From: Bacillus taeanensis
GTDB lineage: Bacteria; Bacillota; Bacilli; Bacillales; UBA6769
DNA: 59,149 bases
Direction: 5' to 3'
NCBI RefSeq assembly: GCF_003318295.1
Contig: NZ_QOCW01000030.1
Span: 1-59,149 of the forward strand
The position numbers and the translations under genes are program-made. The notes below the pieces were generated by a model. That model saw only the letters and a program-made list of their open reading frames with translations. It was not told where the DNA came from and ran no database searches. Of the stretch, positions 59,059 through 59,149 are shown one piece after another. Each line of letters begins with the position of its first letter. The stretch's first letter is position 1.

Positions 59059-59149
59059 TAATTTGAGAGTTTGATCCTGGCTCAGGACGAACGCTGGCGG
59101 CGTGCCTAATACATGCAAGTCGAGCGCGTGAAACTAACTGATCCCTTCG
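59059..59149 (+). rRNA. 16S ribosomal RNA, 5' end only
   Basis: AGAGTTTGATCCTGGCTCAG at 59066-59085 is the universal 16S 5' sequence (E. coli position 8 on), so the mature end is near 59059. The gene runs out of the window after ~90 nt, entering variable region V1 (GTCGAGCGCGTGAAACTAAC). Confidence 0.97.

Overview
The window is a low-GC Gram-positive chromosome segment from a spore-forming Bacillaceae bacterium. Evidence: Bacillus subtilis-type gene order over the whole window, strong AGGAGG ribosome-binding sites with frequent TTG/GTG starts, a CtsR box, a cysteine T-box, an L10 leader, and sporulation/germination genes (sigH, cwlD, gerD, kbaA, pdaB). I cannot name the species; only about 90 nt of 16S rRNA are present. 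Where a longer reading frame is open upstream, I moved the start to the codon that has a properly spaced Shine-Dalgarno (SD) sequence.

Layout. 1-466: 3' end of an rRNA operon (23S end, 5S, terminator). 562-5232: heat-shock operon ctsR-mcsA-mcsB-clpC. 5240-10275: radA, disA, yacL, ispD, ispF, apparently with an extra ECF-sigma-type promoter. 10311-16000: gltX, cysteine T-box, cysE, cysS, mrnC, rlmB, rae1. 16001-21385: sigH, rpmG, secE, nusG, then rplK-rplA and rplJ-rplL with RNA leaders, and ybxB. 21382-33725: rpoB-rpoC, L7Ae-like protein, rpsL-rpsG-fusA-tuf. 33812-49081: S10-spc-alpha super-operon, from rpsJ to rplQ, including secY, adk, map, infA and rpoA. 49321-52645: ECF-transporter module ecfA1-ecfA2-ecfT and truA. 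52671-53652: rplM-rpsI with leader. 53744-58798: sporulation-linked genes ybaK, cwlD, salA, gerD(-), kbaA, pdaB(-) and a small unknown gene. 58823-59149: tandem rrn promoters, boxB/boxA and the start of the next 16S gene.

How it works together. Almost the whole window is the growth machinery (transcription, ribosome, elongation factors, secretion, tRNA charging), bracketed by two rRNA operons. Protein quality control (McsA/McsB/ClpC) and genome surveillance (RadA/DisA) lie at one end, and spore cortex and germination functions at the other.

There is no mobile element, prophage, CRISPR array or obvious foreign island, and I see no entirely new multi-gene system. The less explained signals are in the non-coding DNA: a second copy of the rplM-leader core motif in front of ybaK; a nested structured leader before rpoB; paired candidate L1 operators before rplK and rplA with a three-way-junction RNA between them; another three-way junction between secY and adk; and a 72-residue unknown gene next to the rrn promoters with a sigma-F-like promoter.
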